A DNA stretch of 64,000 nt from Heyndrickxia oleronia (GCF_017809215.1 NZ_CP065424.1:1338911-1402910), one strand, 5' to 3'. Counted from the first letter of the stretch, positions 1 to 15,252 are shown. Made by a program: numbers and translations. Notes: generated from the sequence alone by a model not told the origin.

Positions 1-1
1 A

Positions 2-733
<732 letters not shown>

Positions 734-824
734 AAAGTCATATTTCTGTAATGCCGTTGAAATAATCATGGGTTAAGATATAGATAGTTGAAATTGACCC
801 CCTTTTTTTAATAATACCCCTTTT

Positions 825-851
825 AGCACAGGTGATGCCTGTGCTTTTTTT
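825..851 (+). terminator. Rho-independent terminator after trxB
   Basis: AGCACAGG and CCTGTGCT form an 8-bp stem with a 5-nt loop, followed by a run of T. It lies about 90 nt after the trxB stop codon. Confidence 0.85.
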
Positions 852-910
852 TGCACAGGAAAAGCTTTTAAACATTGGTATGATGTAGCATATCCATCAT
901 GGGTCTTTCA

Positions 911-939
911 TTGTTAGCCATCGGGAAAGATAGTATAAT
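911..939 (+). promoter_or_regulatory. Sigma-A promoter of yvcI-rapZ-glmR-whiA-crh
   Basis: TTGTTA (911-916), a 17-nt spacer and TATAAT (934-939). It lies downstream of the trxB terminator and about 60 nt upstream of the preferred yvcI start, so it likely drives the whole cluster. Confidence 0.65.
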
Positions 940-1000
940 ATAATGAGTAGATATATGGATAAATGACTACATATTTATGATGAGTAACGAGGTGATTAAT

Positions 1001-1459
1001 TTGCAACGTGTAACGAATTGCTTATATATAAAGGACAATAAAATTTTGCTTCTGCAAAAACCTCGTCGAAATTGGTGGGTTGCTCCAGGAGGCAAGATGG
1101 AACAAGGAGAAACCATTCGTGAATCAGTTATTCGGGAGTTTCGAGAAGAAACAGGAATTTATATAAAACAGCCCTCACTAAAAGGGATTTTTACAATTAA
1201 TATAAAAGAAGGAAATGACATTATCTCGGAATGGATGATGTTCTCATTTAAAGCAACAGATGGTGATGGAACTCCTTTAGAGCGGTCTGAAGAAGGAATT
1301 CTTGAGTGGCACTCCATTGATGAAATCAATCAATTATCAATGGCAGAGGGGGATCACCATATTTTAGATTACTTAATCCATGGAAATGGAATAATTTATG
1401 GTAATTTTACTTACACCTCAGAGTTTGAATTACTATCTTATCGATTAGATCCTAGTTAA
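1001..1459 (+). CDS. yvcI: Nudix hydrolase YvcI
   Basis: Probable nucleoside-diphosphate-linked substrate hydrolase, 152 aa from the chosen start. The Nudix box is clear: GGKMEQGET followed by REFREETGI. It resembles B. subtilis YvcI throughout, ending in FELLSYRLDPS. The start is the TTG at 1001, because GAGGTGA lies 5 nt upstream and the protein then begins MQRVTNC, close to the B. subtilis start. ATG codons at 977 and 980 are in frame but have no visible ribosome-binding site. It is the first gene of the rapZ-glmR-whiA-crh cluster. The physiological substrate is not known to me. Confidence 0.88.
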   Translation: MQRVTNCLYIKDNKILLLQKPRRNWWVAPGGKMEQGETIRESVIREFREETGIYIKQPSLKGIFTINIKEGNDIISEWMMFSFKATDGDGTPLERSEEGILEWHSIDEINQLSMAEGDHHILDYLIHGNGIIYGNFTYTSEFELLSYRLDPS

Positions 1460-1494
1460 TTTTTTATTACCATTTGATATAGGGGGAGAAATTT

Positions 1495-2373
1495 ATGAGC
1501 AGTGTTCAATTAGTGATCATAACCGGGATGTCTGGCGCTGGAAAGACAGTAGCTATTCAAAGCTTTGAAGATCTTGGCTTTTTTTGTGTTGATAACTTGC
1601 CACCGACACTGCTACCAAAGTTTTTGGAATTGATGAAGGATGCGAATAATCAAATGAATAAGGTTGCGCTTGTAATGGATTTACGCGGGCGTGAATTTTT
1701 TGATCATTTATTTAAAGCATTAGATGATTTAGCTGAAACTTCTTGGGTTTCTCCACGTATACTCTTTTTAGATGCAGATGATTCTGTATTGGTTAGAAGA
1801 TATAAAGAAACAAGACGGCTACATCCCTTATCTCAGACTGGCTTGCCTTTAGAAGGTATTAAACAGGAACGGACGTTGTTAGAGGAGCTTAAGGGTCGAG
1901 CACAAATTATCTTTAATACTTCAGGGATTAAACCCAAGGAGTTGCGGGAAAAAATTCTAACAGAGTTTTCCATCAACAAACAATCGACATTTACTGTTAA
2001 TGTCATGTCATTTGGATTTAAGCATGGTCTTCCAATTGATGCGGATCTAGTATTTGATGTCCGCTTCTTACCAAATCCATATTATATAGAAAATATGCGT
2101 CCAAAAACAGGCTTAGATAAAGATGTATATGACTATGTTTTAAAATGGAATGAAACGAGTAAGTTTTTAGAAAAAGTGATTGATTTACTTACATTTATGC
2201 TCCCACATTATAAACGTGAGGGAAAAAGCCAGTTAGTTATTGCGATTGGGTGCACTGGTGGTCAACATCGTTCCGTAGCATTGACTGAGTATATAGCCCA
2301 TCATTTTGAAAATGATTATCAGACGCGGATAACGCATCGGGATATAAAGAAAAGGAAGGAAACAACATCATGA
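1495..2373 (+). CDS. rapZ: RapZ/YvcJ family nucleotide-binding protein
   Basis: A P-loop protein of 292 aa, the usual family length. In E. coli RapZ is an adaptor that directs small RNA decay in amino-sugar control. In B. subtilis the orthologue YvcJ binds and hydrolyses nucleotides. The Walker A motif GMSGAGKT is at residues 10-17, and the conserved C-terminal segment [11 protein letters not shown] is present. A GGGGGAG ribosome-binding site precedes the ATG. The stop overlaps the glmR start by 4 nt (ATGA), indicating translational coupling. Confidence 0.95.
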   Translation: MSSVQLVIITGMSGAGKTVAIQSFEDLGFFCVDNLPPTLLPKFLELMKDANNQMNKVALVMDLRGREFFDHLFKALDDLAETSWVSPRILFLDADDSVLVRRYKETRRLHPLSQTGLPLEGIKQERTLLEELKGRAQIIFNTSGIKPKELREKILTEFSINKQSTFTVNVMSFGFKHGLPIDADLVFDVRFLPNPYYIENMRPKTGLDKDVYDYVLKWNETSKFLEKVIDLLTFMLPHYKREGKSQLVIAIGCTGGQHRSVALTEYIAHHFENDYQTRITHRDIKKRKETTS

Positions 2374-3362
2374 GAATGGATGGAAAGCAGCCGCGGATTG
2401 TTGTAATCGGCGGTGGGACTGGATTATCTGTTTTATTAAGAGGTATGAAAAAATATCCAGTCGATATAACAGCGATTGTGACAGTAGCAGATGATGGGGG
2501 GAGCTCTGGACGAATTAGGGATGAAATGGATATCCCTTCTCCAGGTGATATACGAAATGTCCTCGCTGCTCTTTCAGATGTAGAACCATTAGTTGAACAA
2601 ATGTTTCAGCATCGTTTTAAAACATCTAATGAACTTTCCGGGCATTCATTAGGAAATTTAATTATAGCCGCTTTGACATCTATTACTGGGGATTTTGTTC
2701 ATGCTATCCAAGAGATGAGCAAAGTACTAAATGTTCATGGTAAAGTTCTGCCTGCTGCGAATCAAAGTGTGATCCTTCATGCAGAGATGGAAGATGGAAC
2801 AGTTATTACTGGTGAATCACAGATTCCTTTTTCAGGAAAAAAAATAAAACGCGTGTTTTTGACACCTGATGTGATTCATCCATTATCAGAAACGGTACGT
2901 GCAATACGAAATGCCGATCTTATTATCATTGGACCAGGTAGCTTATATACTAGTATTTTACCGAATTTGCTTGTTCCAAAGCTTGGAGAAGAGGTTTGCC
3001 GTGCAAAAGCAAAAAAGGTATACATTTGCAATCTAATGACACAAGCAGGTGAAACACTTGACTTTACTGCCAGCGATCATATACAAGCCATTTATGATCA
3101 TATGGGGTGTTCATTTATTGACACTGTCCTAGTGAATAACGAAGAGGTACCTCCAGAAATACAGGAGAAATATAAAGAGGAGCTTGCTAAACCAGTTGTT
3201 TTTGATGTAGATCGTCTTGAAGCAATGGGATTAGAAGTTCTCTATGATCGAATTATAACTTACCAAAATGGCTATATACGCCATGATACTGAAAAGGTTG
3301 CTAAAATTATATATTCCTTGATTGACGATCAATTAAAAGAAAAAATAAAGAGTGGAAGCTGA
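2370..3362 (+). CDS. glmR: GlmR/YvcK, UDP-GlcNAc-binding cell-wall metabolism factor
   Basis: UPF0052 (CofD-like) family protein of 330 aa. In B. subtilis YvcK, renamed GlmR, is needed for growth on gluconeogenic carbon sources and steers carbon into peptidoglycan precursors. Family hallmarks seen here are [14 protein letters not shown] near the N-terminus, [12 protein letters not shown], and [13 protein letters not shown]. It overlaps rapZ by 4 nt. An alternative start two codons downstream (ATG at 2376) cannot be excluded. A short hairpin with GGAAGC/GCTTCC arms lies at the 3' end before whiA. Confidence 0.95.
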   Translation: MRMDGKQPRIVVIGGGTGLSVLLRGMKKYPVDITAIVTVADDGGSSGRIRDEMDIPSPGDIRNVLAALSDVEPLVEQMFQHRFKTSNELSGHSLGNLIIAALTSITGDFVHAIQEMSKVLNVHGKVLPAANQSVILHAEMEDGTVITGESQIPFSGKKIKRVFLTPDVIHPLSETVRAIRNADLIIIGPGSLYTSILPNLLVPKLGEEVCRAKAKKVYICNLMTQAGETLDFTASDHIQAIYDHMGCSFIDTVLVNNEEVPPEIQEKYKEELAKPVVFDVDRLEAMGLEVLYDRIITYQNGYIRHDTEKVAKIIYSLIDDQLKEKIKSGS

Positions 3363-3420
3363 ACGGTAATGCTTCCCCCTCCACAACATTCAGTCGAGGG
3401 TCAACTGGAGGTATAAAAAT

Positions 3421-4380
3421 ATGTCATTTGCTTCGGAAACAAAAAAAGAATTAACAAATTTACAAGTAAAAGATTGCTGTGTTCGCTCAGAGCTGTCAGC
3501 ATTGATTCGTATGAACGGATCATTATCCTTTTCCAATCGAATTTTGGTCGTGAATGTTCAGACGGAAAATGCAGCAATTGCTCGAAGGATTTATACTCTA
3601 ATAAAGCGCATATATGATACTCCTGTTGAATTATTAGTTAGAAAAAAAATGCGTTTAAAGAAAAACAATGTTTACATTGTTCGGATGAAAGCAAAAGCTA
3701 AGGAAATTCTAGAGGATTTAGAAATATTAGGTGAAGGTTTTACTTTTATCCATAATATTTCACCCGCTCTAATTAAGAAAAAATGTTGTAAACGTTCCTA
3801 TTTACGTGGTGCATTCCTTGCAGGAGGGTCCGTAAACAATCCTGAAACTTCGTCTTATCATCTAGAGATTTTTTCATTGTATAAGGAACATAATGATTCT
3901 TTATGTGAATTAATGAACTTTTTCAATCTTAATAGTAAAACATTAGAACGAAAAAAGGGATTTATTACTTATTTAAAGGAAGCTGAAAAAATAACAGAGT
4001 TCTTAAATGTTATTGGTGCTCATAATTCATTACTTCGTTTCGAAGATGTTAGGATCGTACGGGATATGAGAAATTCGGTCAATCGACTAGTGAACTGTGA
4101 AACGGCCAATTTGAATAAAACAATTGGAGCTGCTCTCCGCCAAGTTGAAAATATTCGATTCATCGATGAAACAGTGGGTCTTCAAATATTACCAGATAAG
4201 CTACGCGAAATTGCTGAATTACGTGTTGCCTACCAGGATGTTACACTGAAGGAATTGGGCGAAATGGTCTCATCAGGGAATATTAGTAAGTCCGGTATCA
4301 ATCACCGATTAAGAAAAATTGACGAAATCGCTGACAAGCTCAGAGCAGGGGAACTAGATAGAAATTCTATTTCAAAATAA
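3421..4380 (+). CDS. whiA: WhiA DNA-binding protein
   Basis: WhiA combines a degenerate LAGLIDADG endonuclease-like fold with a C-terminal helix-turn-helix. In Bacillus it affects cell division and chromosome segregation. The 319-aa length is typical. [24 protein letters not shown] sequence marks the LAGLIDADG-like core at about residues 128-148. The C-terminal HTH contains [25 protein letters not shown] (shown only to mark its position, about residues 275-300). The ribosome-binding site TGGAGG precedes ATG 3421. It lies between glmR and crh as in B. subtilis. Confidence 0.95.
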   Translation: MSFASETKKELTNLQVKDCCVRSELSALIRMNGSLSFSNRILVVNVQTENAAIARRIYTLIKRIYDTPVELLVRKKMRLKKNNVYIVRMKAKAKEILEDLEILGEGFTFIHNISPALIKKKCCKRSYLRGAFLAGGSVNNPETSSYHLEIFSLYKEHNDSLCELMNFFNLNSKTLERKKGFITYLKEAEKITEFLNVIGAHNSLLRFEDVRIVRDMRNSVNRLVNCETANLNKTIGAALRQVENIRFIDETVGLQILPDKLREIAELRVAYQDVTLKELGEMVSSGNISKSGINHRLRKIDEIADKLRAGELDRNSISK

Positions 4381-4416
4381 ATTAGGTAAAAAAAATAAAT
4401 GAAGGGAGAAGAAAGA

Positions 4417-4671
4417 ATGGTTGAGAAACAAGTAGAAATAAAACTGAAAACAGGCCTACAAGCTCGTCCAGCAGCCTTGTTTGTTCAGGAGGCAAATCGT
4501 TATTCTGCGGAAATTTTTTTAGAGAAGGATGGCAAGAAGGTAAATGCCAAAAGTATTATGGGGTTAATGAGTTTAGCAGCAGGAGTAGGTTCCGTTATTA
4601 CATTAAGTGCTAATGGAAGCGACGAAAAAGAGGCTGTTGAAGGCTTAGCTAAATTTGTTGAGAACGAATAA
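4417..4671 (+). CDS. crh: Crh, catabolite repression HPr-like protein
   Basis: HPr paralogue of 84 aa. It acts as a CcpA corepressor when phosphorylated on Ser46 by HPr kinase. Position 15 is Gln (TGLQARPAA) instead of the catalytic His of HPr, so it cannot carry PTS phosphate. Ser46 in the NAKSIMGLMSL segment is present. Both features are diagnostic of Crh rather than PtsH. The ATG at 4417 is chosen because AAGGGAG lies about 9 nt upstream; an upstream in-frame ATG at 4399 overlaps that site. Confidence 0.95.
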   Translation: MVEKQVEIKLKTGLQARPAALFVQEANRYSAEIFLEKDGKKVNAKSIMGLMSLAAGVGSVITLSANGSDEKEAVEGLAKFVENE

Positions 4672-4714
4672 ATCATGTAATTTTCTGGTTACTAAGAGTG
4701 GGAGAACTGTATGT

Positions 4715-4752
4715 AAAAAAGAACTGCTACCTAGGTAGCAGTTCTTTTTTCT
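4715..4752. terminator. Bidirectional terminator between crh and clpP
   Basis: AAGAACTGCTACC and GGTAGCAGTTCTT form a 13-bp stem around a 2-nt centre. It has a T run on the plus side and an A run upstream, so it can serve both convergent genes. Confidence 0.9.
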
Positions 4753-4758
4753 TTTATC

Positions 4759-5352
4759 TTATTTTCTTTCGTCAGAACGAGTAATAATGCTATCAATTAA
4801 CCCATATTCTTTTGCCTTTTCAGCAGTCATAAAGTTATCGCGGTCTGTATCTTTTTCGATTACTTCTAATGGCTGACCTGTACGTTCAGCTAAAATTTTA
4901 TTTAATTTTTCACGTAAGAACAAAATACGCTTTGCAGCAATCTCAATTTCTGTTGCCTGTCCTTGTGCACCACCAAGCGGTTGGTGAATCATAACTTCAC
5001 TATTTGGAAGTGCATATCTTTTACCTTTTTCACCTGCAGCTAGTAAGAAAGCACCCATGGAAGCAGCCATACCAGTACAAATTGTTGAAACATCAGATTT
5101 AATAAATTGCATCGTATCATAGATTGCCATACCAGCCGTGATACTTCCACCAGGGCTATTAATATAAAGTGAAATATCTTTACCTGGGTTTTCTGCATCT
5201 AAAAATAAAAGCTGTGCAACAATTGAATTTGCTACATTATCATCGATAGCACTACCAAGCATGATGATACGATCCTTTAATAATCTTGAATAAATATCAT
5301 ATGCTCGTTCTCCACGATTCGTTTGTTCAATAACTGTAGGAATTAAGTTCAT
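4759..5352 (-). CDS. clpP: ATP-dependent Clp protease proteolytic subunit
   Basis: Serine peptidase of 197 aa that forms the ClpP tetradecamer and works with ClpX/ClpC/ClpE ATPases in protein quality control. The catalytic Ser is in GMAASMGAF (about residue 98), the His in MIHQPLGG (about 123), and the Asp lies in the DRDNFM region (about 172). A ribosome-binding site (AAGGAGGAGC on the minus strand) precedes the ATG. The upstream region carries a sigma-A promoter overlapped by a CtsR box, so it is heat- and stress-inducible as in B. subtilis. Confidence 0.97.
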   Translation of the reverse strand: MNLIPTVIEQTNRGERAYDIYSRLLKDRIIMLGSAIDDNVANSIVAQLLFLDAENPGKDISLYINSPGGSITAGMAIYDTMQFIKSDVSTICTGMAASMGAFLLAAGEKGKRYALPNSEVMIHQPLGGAQGQATEIEIAAKRILFLREKLNKILAERTGQPLEVIEKDTDRDNFMTAEKAKEYGLIDSIITRSDERK

Positions 5353-5453
5353 ACTTGCTCCTCCTTAACATATTCGGTATATACACCGATTGAATTCTCT
5401 TTACAAGGTTTTTTATTTAAAAGCCTAAAGGAAAATTTTCCTTATTTAATGTT

Positions 5454-5483
5454 ATCATACACTGATGGTCAATAAAGGTCAAA
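5454..5483 (-). promoter_or_regulatory. clpP promoter with overlapping CtsR box
   Basis: On the minus strand TTGACC (5482-5477), a 17-nt spacer and TATGAT (5459-5454) form a sigma-A promoter. Read on the plus strand, GGTCAAT-AAA-GGTCAAA at 5467-5483 fits the CtsR heptad repeat (A/G)GTCAAA-NAN-(A/G)GTCAAA with one deviation. The repressor box covers the -35 element and spacer, so CtsR binding should block polymerase. Confidence 0.85.
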
Positions 5484-5562
5484 CAATTCACTTTTAATTT
5501 TATAAACTTTTTTACACTCTAAACATATTAACCAAATTAAAAGTTTTTAAACCATTTGAAAA

Positions 5563-5601
5563 TATAAAAAAACCTCTTGTTCTCATCAGAACAAGAGGTT
5601 T
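5563..5601 (-). terminator. Terminator of tRNA-Arg
   Basis: A perfect 14-bp stem (AAACCTCTTGTTCT / AGAACAAGAGGTTT, 5570-5583 with 5588-5601) with loop CATC. The U-run follows on the minus strand. It begins 5 nt beyond the tRNA 3' end. Confidence 0.9.
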
Positions 5602-5605
5602 CTTA

Positions 5606-5677
5606 CGCCCTCGGAGGGAATCGAACCCCCATTTTAAGAACCGGAATCTCACGTGCTATCCGTTGCACCACGAGGGC
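5606..5677 (-). tRNA. tRNA-Arg (anticodon CCG)
   Basis: The cloverleaf folds on the minus strand: acceptor GCCCTCG/CGAGGGC, D-stem GTGC/GCAC, anticodon stem TGAGA/TCTTA with loop TTCCGGT giving anticodon CCG, and T-stem GGGGG/CCCTC with loop TTCGATT. The CCA is not encoded; the discriminator base is G. It is a single-gene unit with its own terminator, beside clpP as trnQ-Arg is in B. subtilis. Confidence 0.93.
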
Positions 5678-5825
5678 ATGTTTAGAACCGTACGAAATAA
5701 AATTATAAATGAGAAACACTGAAAATGCAACACTTTTTTCCAATCCCTTTCTATTTAAAATTCAGTATCTCGTCTTAATCTATTTTTCACAAATTTGGTC
5801 CTTCTATAGAGGTTGCATCACTATA

Positions 5826-5876
5826 CTCAGTGAAATGAAGAGAGTTCGTGGTCTTCAGCCGATAGTTATTAGTTCA
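5826..5876 (+). repeat. Partial copy of a dispersed intergenic repeat
   Basis: In the 308-nt gap between the tRNA and sigL. The stretch from CTCAGTGAAATGAA through CTTCAGCCGATAGTTATT matches the 3' half of the fuller copies at 42270-42444 and 55076-55242. The 24-nt block at 5851-5874 differs from 42380-42403 at one position. The rest of the gap holds only a possible sigL promoter (TTTACA 5912-5917, 18-nt spacer, TATATT 5936-5941). Confidence 0.6.
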
Positions 5877-5985
5877 AAGAGTCTTAACTAAAGAGATGAT
5901 AAAGAAGGGATTTTACATTTATTATGTACGGAGAATATATTGTAAGGTAAAATAATAAAAAAAGGAACAAACGGAGGGGAATTGC

Positions 5986-7329
5986 TTGAATTTACAATTC
6001 GGATTATATCAACAACAATCTTTGAAATTAACAATGACACAAGAATTGAAACAAGCTATCGAACTTCTACAATACTCTTCTCAAGAGCTAGTCTCTTTTC
6101 TGGAAGAAAAGGCTATCGAAAATCCTTTGATACAATTAGAGCATACAAATGTAAAATATATAGATTTGCATTCGGATGGATCCAAAAAAAGAAAATCATA
6201 CAAAAATGAGCGCGACTATAAACAATGGATTGATCAAATCTCTCAGTCATCTATCAATCTACAAGACTATTTATTTATGCAGCTTTCTTTGAAAACGCTA
6301 ACAAATAGTGAAAAAGCTGTATTATCCTATCTCATTTACAATCTTGACTCAAATGGCTATCTAACTGTTCCAATTGAGGAAGTGGCTAAAAAGAATGATG
6401 TAGAGCTGGTAGTTGTGAACCGTTGCCTGGATATACTACATGGTTTAGAACCTGTCGGAGTCGGTGCACGAAATTTACAGGAGTGCTTATTACTACAGGT
6501 TAATCAAAAAAAAGATTGCCCAACCCTAGTTAATACCATTCTTACTCAATACTTTTTGGAGTTTGCTGATCGAAAATGGAAACCGCTTTCCAAGCAGCTT
6601 GGAGTGGAAATTAATGAGATACAATGGGCTGCTGACTATATCAAAACATTAAATCCACGACCAGGAGCAGCTTATCACTCGGAAAAGGCGCAATATATCG
6701 TGCCGGATTTAATTGTAACGCTTGAGAATGATACGATCGAATTAGATCTGTTCCAGAAACATCTTCCAAATGTGCAATTTCAAAAAGACTATTATAAAAT
6801 GATGTCATCCTATAAGGATCAACAAGTGAAACATTTTTTAAAGGAAAAAACACAAGATTATCAATGGATTATGAGAAGCCTTCAACAACGGAAAGAAACA
6901 CTTTTGAAAGTAGGAATGGCGATTATTCAAAAGCAGTATGATTTCTTTTTAAAGGGACCGGAATATTTAAAACCTTTAACGATGAAAGAGATATCTGAAG
7001 AAATTAATGTGCATGAATCAACAGTTAGCCGTTCAGTAAGAGAAAAATTTATTCAAACACCATTTGGGACATATGAATTACGGTACTTTTTCTCAACTAG
7101 TATAATGAAATCTAATTCAATTGATGAGGTGGACCAGGCATCTGCTCAACAAGTTAAAATGCGCATATCCCATTTGATAGAACATGAAAATAAATTAAAA
7201 CCATTATCTGATCAAGGAATTGCAGATGATTTAAAAAATGAAGGGATCATCATCTCTCGTAGAACAGTAGCAAAGTATCGAGATCAATTAAACATTCCAT
7301 CCTCTTCAAAAAGAAAGCGATTTGCATAA
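5986..7329 (+). CDS. sigL: RNA polymerase sigma-54 factor SigL
   Basis: Sigma factor for -24/-12 promoters that need enhancer-binding activators; 447 aa. The N-terminal glutamine-rich activator-interacting region I contains QQQSLKLTMTQELKQAIELL. The core-binding domain follows, then HTH segment HESTVSRSVREK near residue 345, and finally the RpoN box SRRTVAKYRDQL near the C-terminus. The start is TTG 5986 with GGAGGGG 9 nt upstream. In Bacillus this factor controls levanase, arginine, branched-chain amino acid and acetoin catabolism. The next gene starts 16 nt after its stop. Confidence 0.95.
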   Translation: MNLQFGLYQQQSLKLTMTQELKQAIELLQYSSQELVSFLEEKAIENPLIQLEHTNVKYIDLHSDGSKKRKSYKNERDYKQWIDQISQSSINLQDYLFMQLSLKTLTNSEKAVLSYLIYNLDSNGYLTVPIEEVAKKNDVELVVVNRCLDILHGLEPVGVGARNLQECLLLQVNQKKDCPTLVNTILTQYFLEFADRKWKPLSKQLGVEINEIQWAADYIKTLNPRPGAAYHSEKAQYIVPDLIVTLENDTIELDLFQKHLPNVQFQKDYYKMMSSYKDQQVKHFLKEKTQDYQWIMRSLQQRKETLLKVGMAIIQKQYDFFLKGPEYLKPLTMKEISEEINVHESTVSRSVREKFIQTPFGTYELRYFFSTSIMKSNSIDEVDQASAQQVKMRISHLIEHENKLKPLSDQGIADDLKNEGIIISRRTVAKYRDQLNIPSSSKRKRFA

Positions 7330-7345
7330 TATAAGGAGAATCGAT

Positions 7346-7582
7346 ATGGATCAAGTAATATTTTACACAAGAAATCAATGCCAGCTCTGTAAAGAAGCCA
7401 TGCAATTATTGACCATCTTACAAAGTGAATTTTCTTTTGAAATAATTGAGAAGAATATTGATGAAAGTGATGAGTTGACCGAGAAGTACGGCTTAATGAT
7501 TCCAGTCATTGAAATGAATAATGAGATCATTCAATATGGCCAGATTGATTATTTTACCTTACAAAGCTTTTTAAAAAAATAA
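7346..7582 (+). CDS. Small glutaredoxin-like protein (DUF836 type)
   Basis: A 78-aa protein with a thioredoxin fold: VIFYTRNQCQLCKEAM carries a CxxC motif (Cys-Gln-Leu-Cys) at residues 12-15. The cis-Pro segment GLMIPVIEMN follows, as in glutaredoxin-like thiol proteins. ATG 7346 is preceded by AAGGAG at a suitable distance. It is 16 nt downstream of sigL and ends before the cggR regulatory region, so it is probably cotranscribed with sigL. The substrate is unknown. Confidence 0.8.
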   Translation: MDQVIFYTRNQCQLCKEAMQLLTILQSEFSFEIIEKNIDESDELTEKYGLMIPVIEMNNEIIQYGQIDYFTLQSFLKK

Positions 7583-7607
7583 ATAAGTCAATTTGGTTGA
7601 ATTCCTG

Positions 7608-7654
7608 TTTTTACCCTGCTAAAATAAAAAATGTAGCAAGGGTAAATTTTTTTT
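7608..7654 (+). terminator. Terminator upstream of cggR
   Basis: TTTACCCTGCTA pairs with TAGCAAGGGTAAA (one bulged or wobble position), followed by eight T. It separates sigL and the thiol gene from the glycolytic operon. Confidence 0.75.
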
Positions 7655-7662
7655 ATATCAGT

Positions 7663-7700
7663 CGGGACATAATATGTCTACGTGGGACGATAAGTGACCC
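7663..7700 (+). promoter_or_regulatory. CggR operator
   Basis: CGGGAC-N6-TGTC-N4-TGGGAC-N6-TGACC matches the tandem CggR operator known from B. subtilis cggR-gapA (CGGGAC-N6-TGTC-N4-CGGGAC-N6-TGTCC). It ends 27 nt before the cggR ATG. CggR bound here represses the glycolytic operon, and fructose-1,6-bisphosphate relieves this. Confidence 0.9.
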
Positions 7701-7727
7701 GTGATATTTCTTGAAGGGATTAAAACG

Positions 7728-8753
7728 ATGTATACATTAATAGAGCTTCAAAAAAAATTATTACCTGATATGCTCTCTGTTATGCAAAAACGTTTCCAAA
7801 TTCTTCGCTCTATTCATTTTATGGAGCCTGTGGGAAGAAGAACATTAGCACAAGTATTGGGCTTTTCGGAACGCGTTTTACGTAGTGAAGTAGAATTTCT
7901 CAATGAACAAAAGCTCATTACAATTAAAACGAATGGAATGTCTGTTTCGGAACAGGGTCTTTCCGTACTCGAAGGTTTATCTGGAATGATGAGAGAGATT
8001 TCAGGCATCAATGAGATGGAAGAAAAGCTAAAAGAATTATTGAACCTTCAAGAAGTGGTTATTGTCCCTGGCGATAGTGATGAAACCCCTTGGGTAAAAC
8101 AGGAACTTGGTAGAGCATGTGCAAAAAGAATGAAGAAGCGCCTTGTAGGAAAAAATACGATTGCTGTTGCAGGTGGTAGTACAATGGCAGCTGTCGCAGA
8201 TATGATATCTGCTGATTTTATTGGTGATTCCGATACTGTTTTCGTACCAGCTAGAGGTGGAATTGGAGAAGATGTCAAAAATGAGGCAAATTCTGTGTGT
8301 GCCAAAATGGCGGAAAACACAGGTGCAAAACACCGTGTCCTGTATGTTCCTGATCAAGTAAGTAAAGAAGTATATCAGTCCTTTATTAAAGAACCCATTA
8401 TAAAAGAGGTACTCCATTTAATTAAAAATGCAGACATGGTTTTACATGGAATTGGAGATGCTAATGTAATGGCTAAGCGTAGAAACACAAAGGAAGAAGA
8501 TATGAAACTAATTACAAATGGACATGCGGTTGGAGAAGCCTTCGGTTACTATTTCAATGAAGCTGGTCAAGTAGTACATAAAGTACCTACTGTTGGCCTT
8601 CAATTACAAGACTTACAGAAAATTAAACATGTCATAGCCGTGGCTGGTGGATCTTCTAAAGCGAAAGCAATAAAAGCTTGTATGAAAAGTGCAACAAAAT
8701 CTACTGTCCTGATTACCGATGAAGGTGCTGCAACAAAAATGATTGGTTATTAG
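7728..8753 (+). CDS. cggR: Central glycolytic genes regulator
   Basis: SorC/DeoR-type repressor of 341 aa. The N-terminal winged-helix DNA-binding region (GRRTLAQVLGFSERVLRSEV, about residues 36-55) is followed by the sugar-phosphate sensing domain with GGSTMAAVAD, FVPARGGIGEDVKN and a terminal VAGGSSKAKAI and TDEGAA. ATG 7728 follows GAAGGGAT and gives the start known for the family; a GTG at 7701 is less likely. Its operator is directly upstream, so it is autoregulated with gapA, pgk, tpiA, gpmI and eno. Confidence 0.95.
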   Translation: MYTLIELQKKLLPDMLSVMQKRFQILRSIHFMEPVGRRTLAQVLGFSERVLRSEVEFLNEQKLITIKTNGMSVSEQGLSVLEGLSGMMREISGINEMEEKLKELLNLQEVVIVPGDSDETPWVKQELGRACAKRMKKRLVGKNTIAVAGGSTMAAVADMISADFIGDSDTVFVPARGGIGEDVKNEANSVCAKMAENTGAKHRVLYVPDQVSKEVYQSFIKEPIIKEVLHLIKNADMVLHGIGDANVMAKRRNTKEEDMKLITNGHAVGEAFGYYFNEAGQVVHKVPTVGLQLQDLQKIKHVIAVAGGSSKAKAIKACMKSATKSTVLITDEGAATKMIGY

Positions 8754-8779
8754 TTTCAAAAGGAAGATTCTTTTTGAAA
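8754..8779 (+). promoter_or_regulatory. Hairpin at the cggR/gapA junction, likely mRNA-processing stabiliser
   Basis: TTTCAAAAGGAA pairs with TTCTTTTTGAAA (12 bp, one G-U), directly after the cggR stop and 40 nt upstream of gapA, with no T run. In B. subtilis the cggR-gapA transcript is cut near the end of cggR, and a 5' stem-loop protects the gapA message. The position here fits that role; cleavage itself is inferred. Confidence 0.65.
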
Positions 8780-8819
8780 TTATATAAATTATAAAAGATA
8801 TCCTAAGGAGGAAATATAA

Positions 8820-9827
<1,008 letters not shown>

Positions 9828-9926
9828 TATAATTTAAAATTTCATTTTTAATTCGATGAATGTAATGGTATATTTTTCTTGAACCATTTTTACTTGGAAA
9901 GCACAAGCTAACCTGTAGAAATGGAC

Positions 9927-9965
9927 AAAGGGGAGTGGGGAACAATCCCCCCTCCCTTTTTACAT
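9927..9965 (+). terminator. Terminator-like hairpin between gapA and pgk
   Basis: AGGGGAGTGGGG and CCCCCCTCCCTT arms around AACAAT, followed by TTTTT. In Bacillus, gapA message is more abundant than distal messages. This hairpin could stop part of the transcription while still allowing read-through into pgk. Confidence 0.75.
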
Positions 9966-10042
9966 AGGCTATTTAGTATTTAGTTTAAAACTTTTGCTAA
10001 TATGCCTGTACATAATTGTGTTACTAAAGGAGGTCATAACGG

Positions 10043-13548
<3,506 letters not shown>

Positions 13549-13622
13549 ATTATTTACTTAGTCTAAGTTATAAAAAACAAGAATTAACTTATCAAAATTT
13601 ATTGAAAAGAATAGGAGAATAA

Positions 13623-14918
<1,296 letters not shown>

Positions 14919-14933
14919 TTGTTAGTTAAAGAT

Positions 14934-14957
14934 GCCGGCTGCTTGCCGGCTTTTTTT
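14934..14957 (+). terminator. Terminator of the glycolytic operon
   Basis: GCCGGC, loop TGCTT, GCCGGC, then seven T, 16 nt after the eno stop codon. Confidence 0.92.
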
Positions 14958-15013
14958 ACTAGGTAAGACAATATATATTCCCTTTTTTATGGGAAATCTG
15001 GTGTTGAAAATAT

Positions 15014-15178
15014 TTCGTGCGAATGATATAGAAATTCATGCGAATCCAGCGTAAGATCGTGCGAATCGTGTAGGAATTTGTGCGAATCAAGCAATATAAT
15101 TAGTATTCGTGCCAAACAAGGTCCGTTTCGTGCGAATAACGGAAATTTCATGCGAATTTCATCCTTATTTGTGCGAAC
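15014..15178. repeat. Eight-copy 21-nt phased repeat, core TTCGTGCGAAT
   Basis: In the 400-nt gap between eno and secG. Degenerate copies of TTYGTGCGAAT / TTCATGCGAAT start at 15014, 15035, 15056, 15077, 15106, 15127, 15147 and 15168. The steps are 21, 21, 21, 29, 21, 20 and 21 nt, close to two helical turns. The core is a near-palindrome (TTCG-TG-CGAA). Sequence between cores is not conserved, so this is not a CRISPR array. The long minus-strand frame across it is a by-product of the 21-nt (7-codon) period. Function unknown. Confidence 0.85.
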
Positions 15179-15252
15179 TCTATACCTATCGCAAATCATT
15201 TTGCCTTTTTTTAGTGATAGACACCATTTTTGGTTCTTGTCACCAAATATCG

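Noticed and set aside
3421..4380. WhiA as a homing endonuclease
   Set aside because: It shares the LAGLIDADG-like fold, but it is the conserved regulator in its normal gene order, with a C-terminal HTH and no catalytic acidic motif visible.
5709..5891. 60-codon ORF between tRNA-Arg and sigL
   Set aside because: It has no ribosome-binding site and runs through a partial copy of the dispersed non-coding repeat.
8037..8417. Two long minus-strand ORFs inside cggR
   Set aside because: Shadows of a well-conserved gene, without start signals or domains.
15014..15178. CRISPR-like array
   Set aside because: Repeat cores are only 11 nt and degenerate, spacers about 10 nt, and no cas genes are present.
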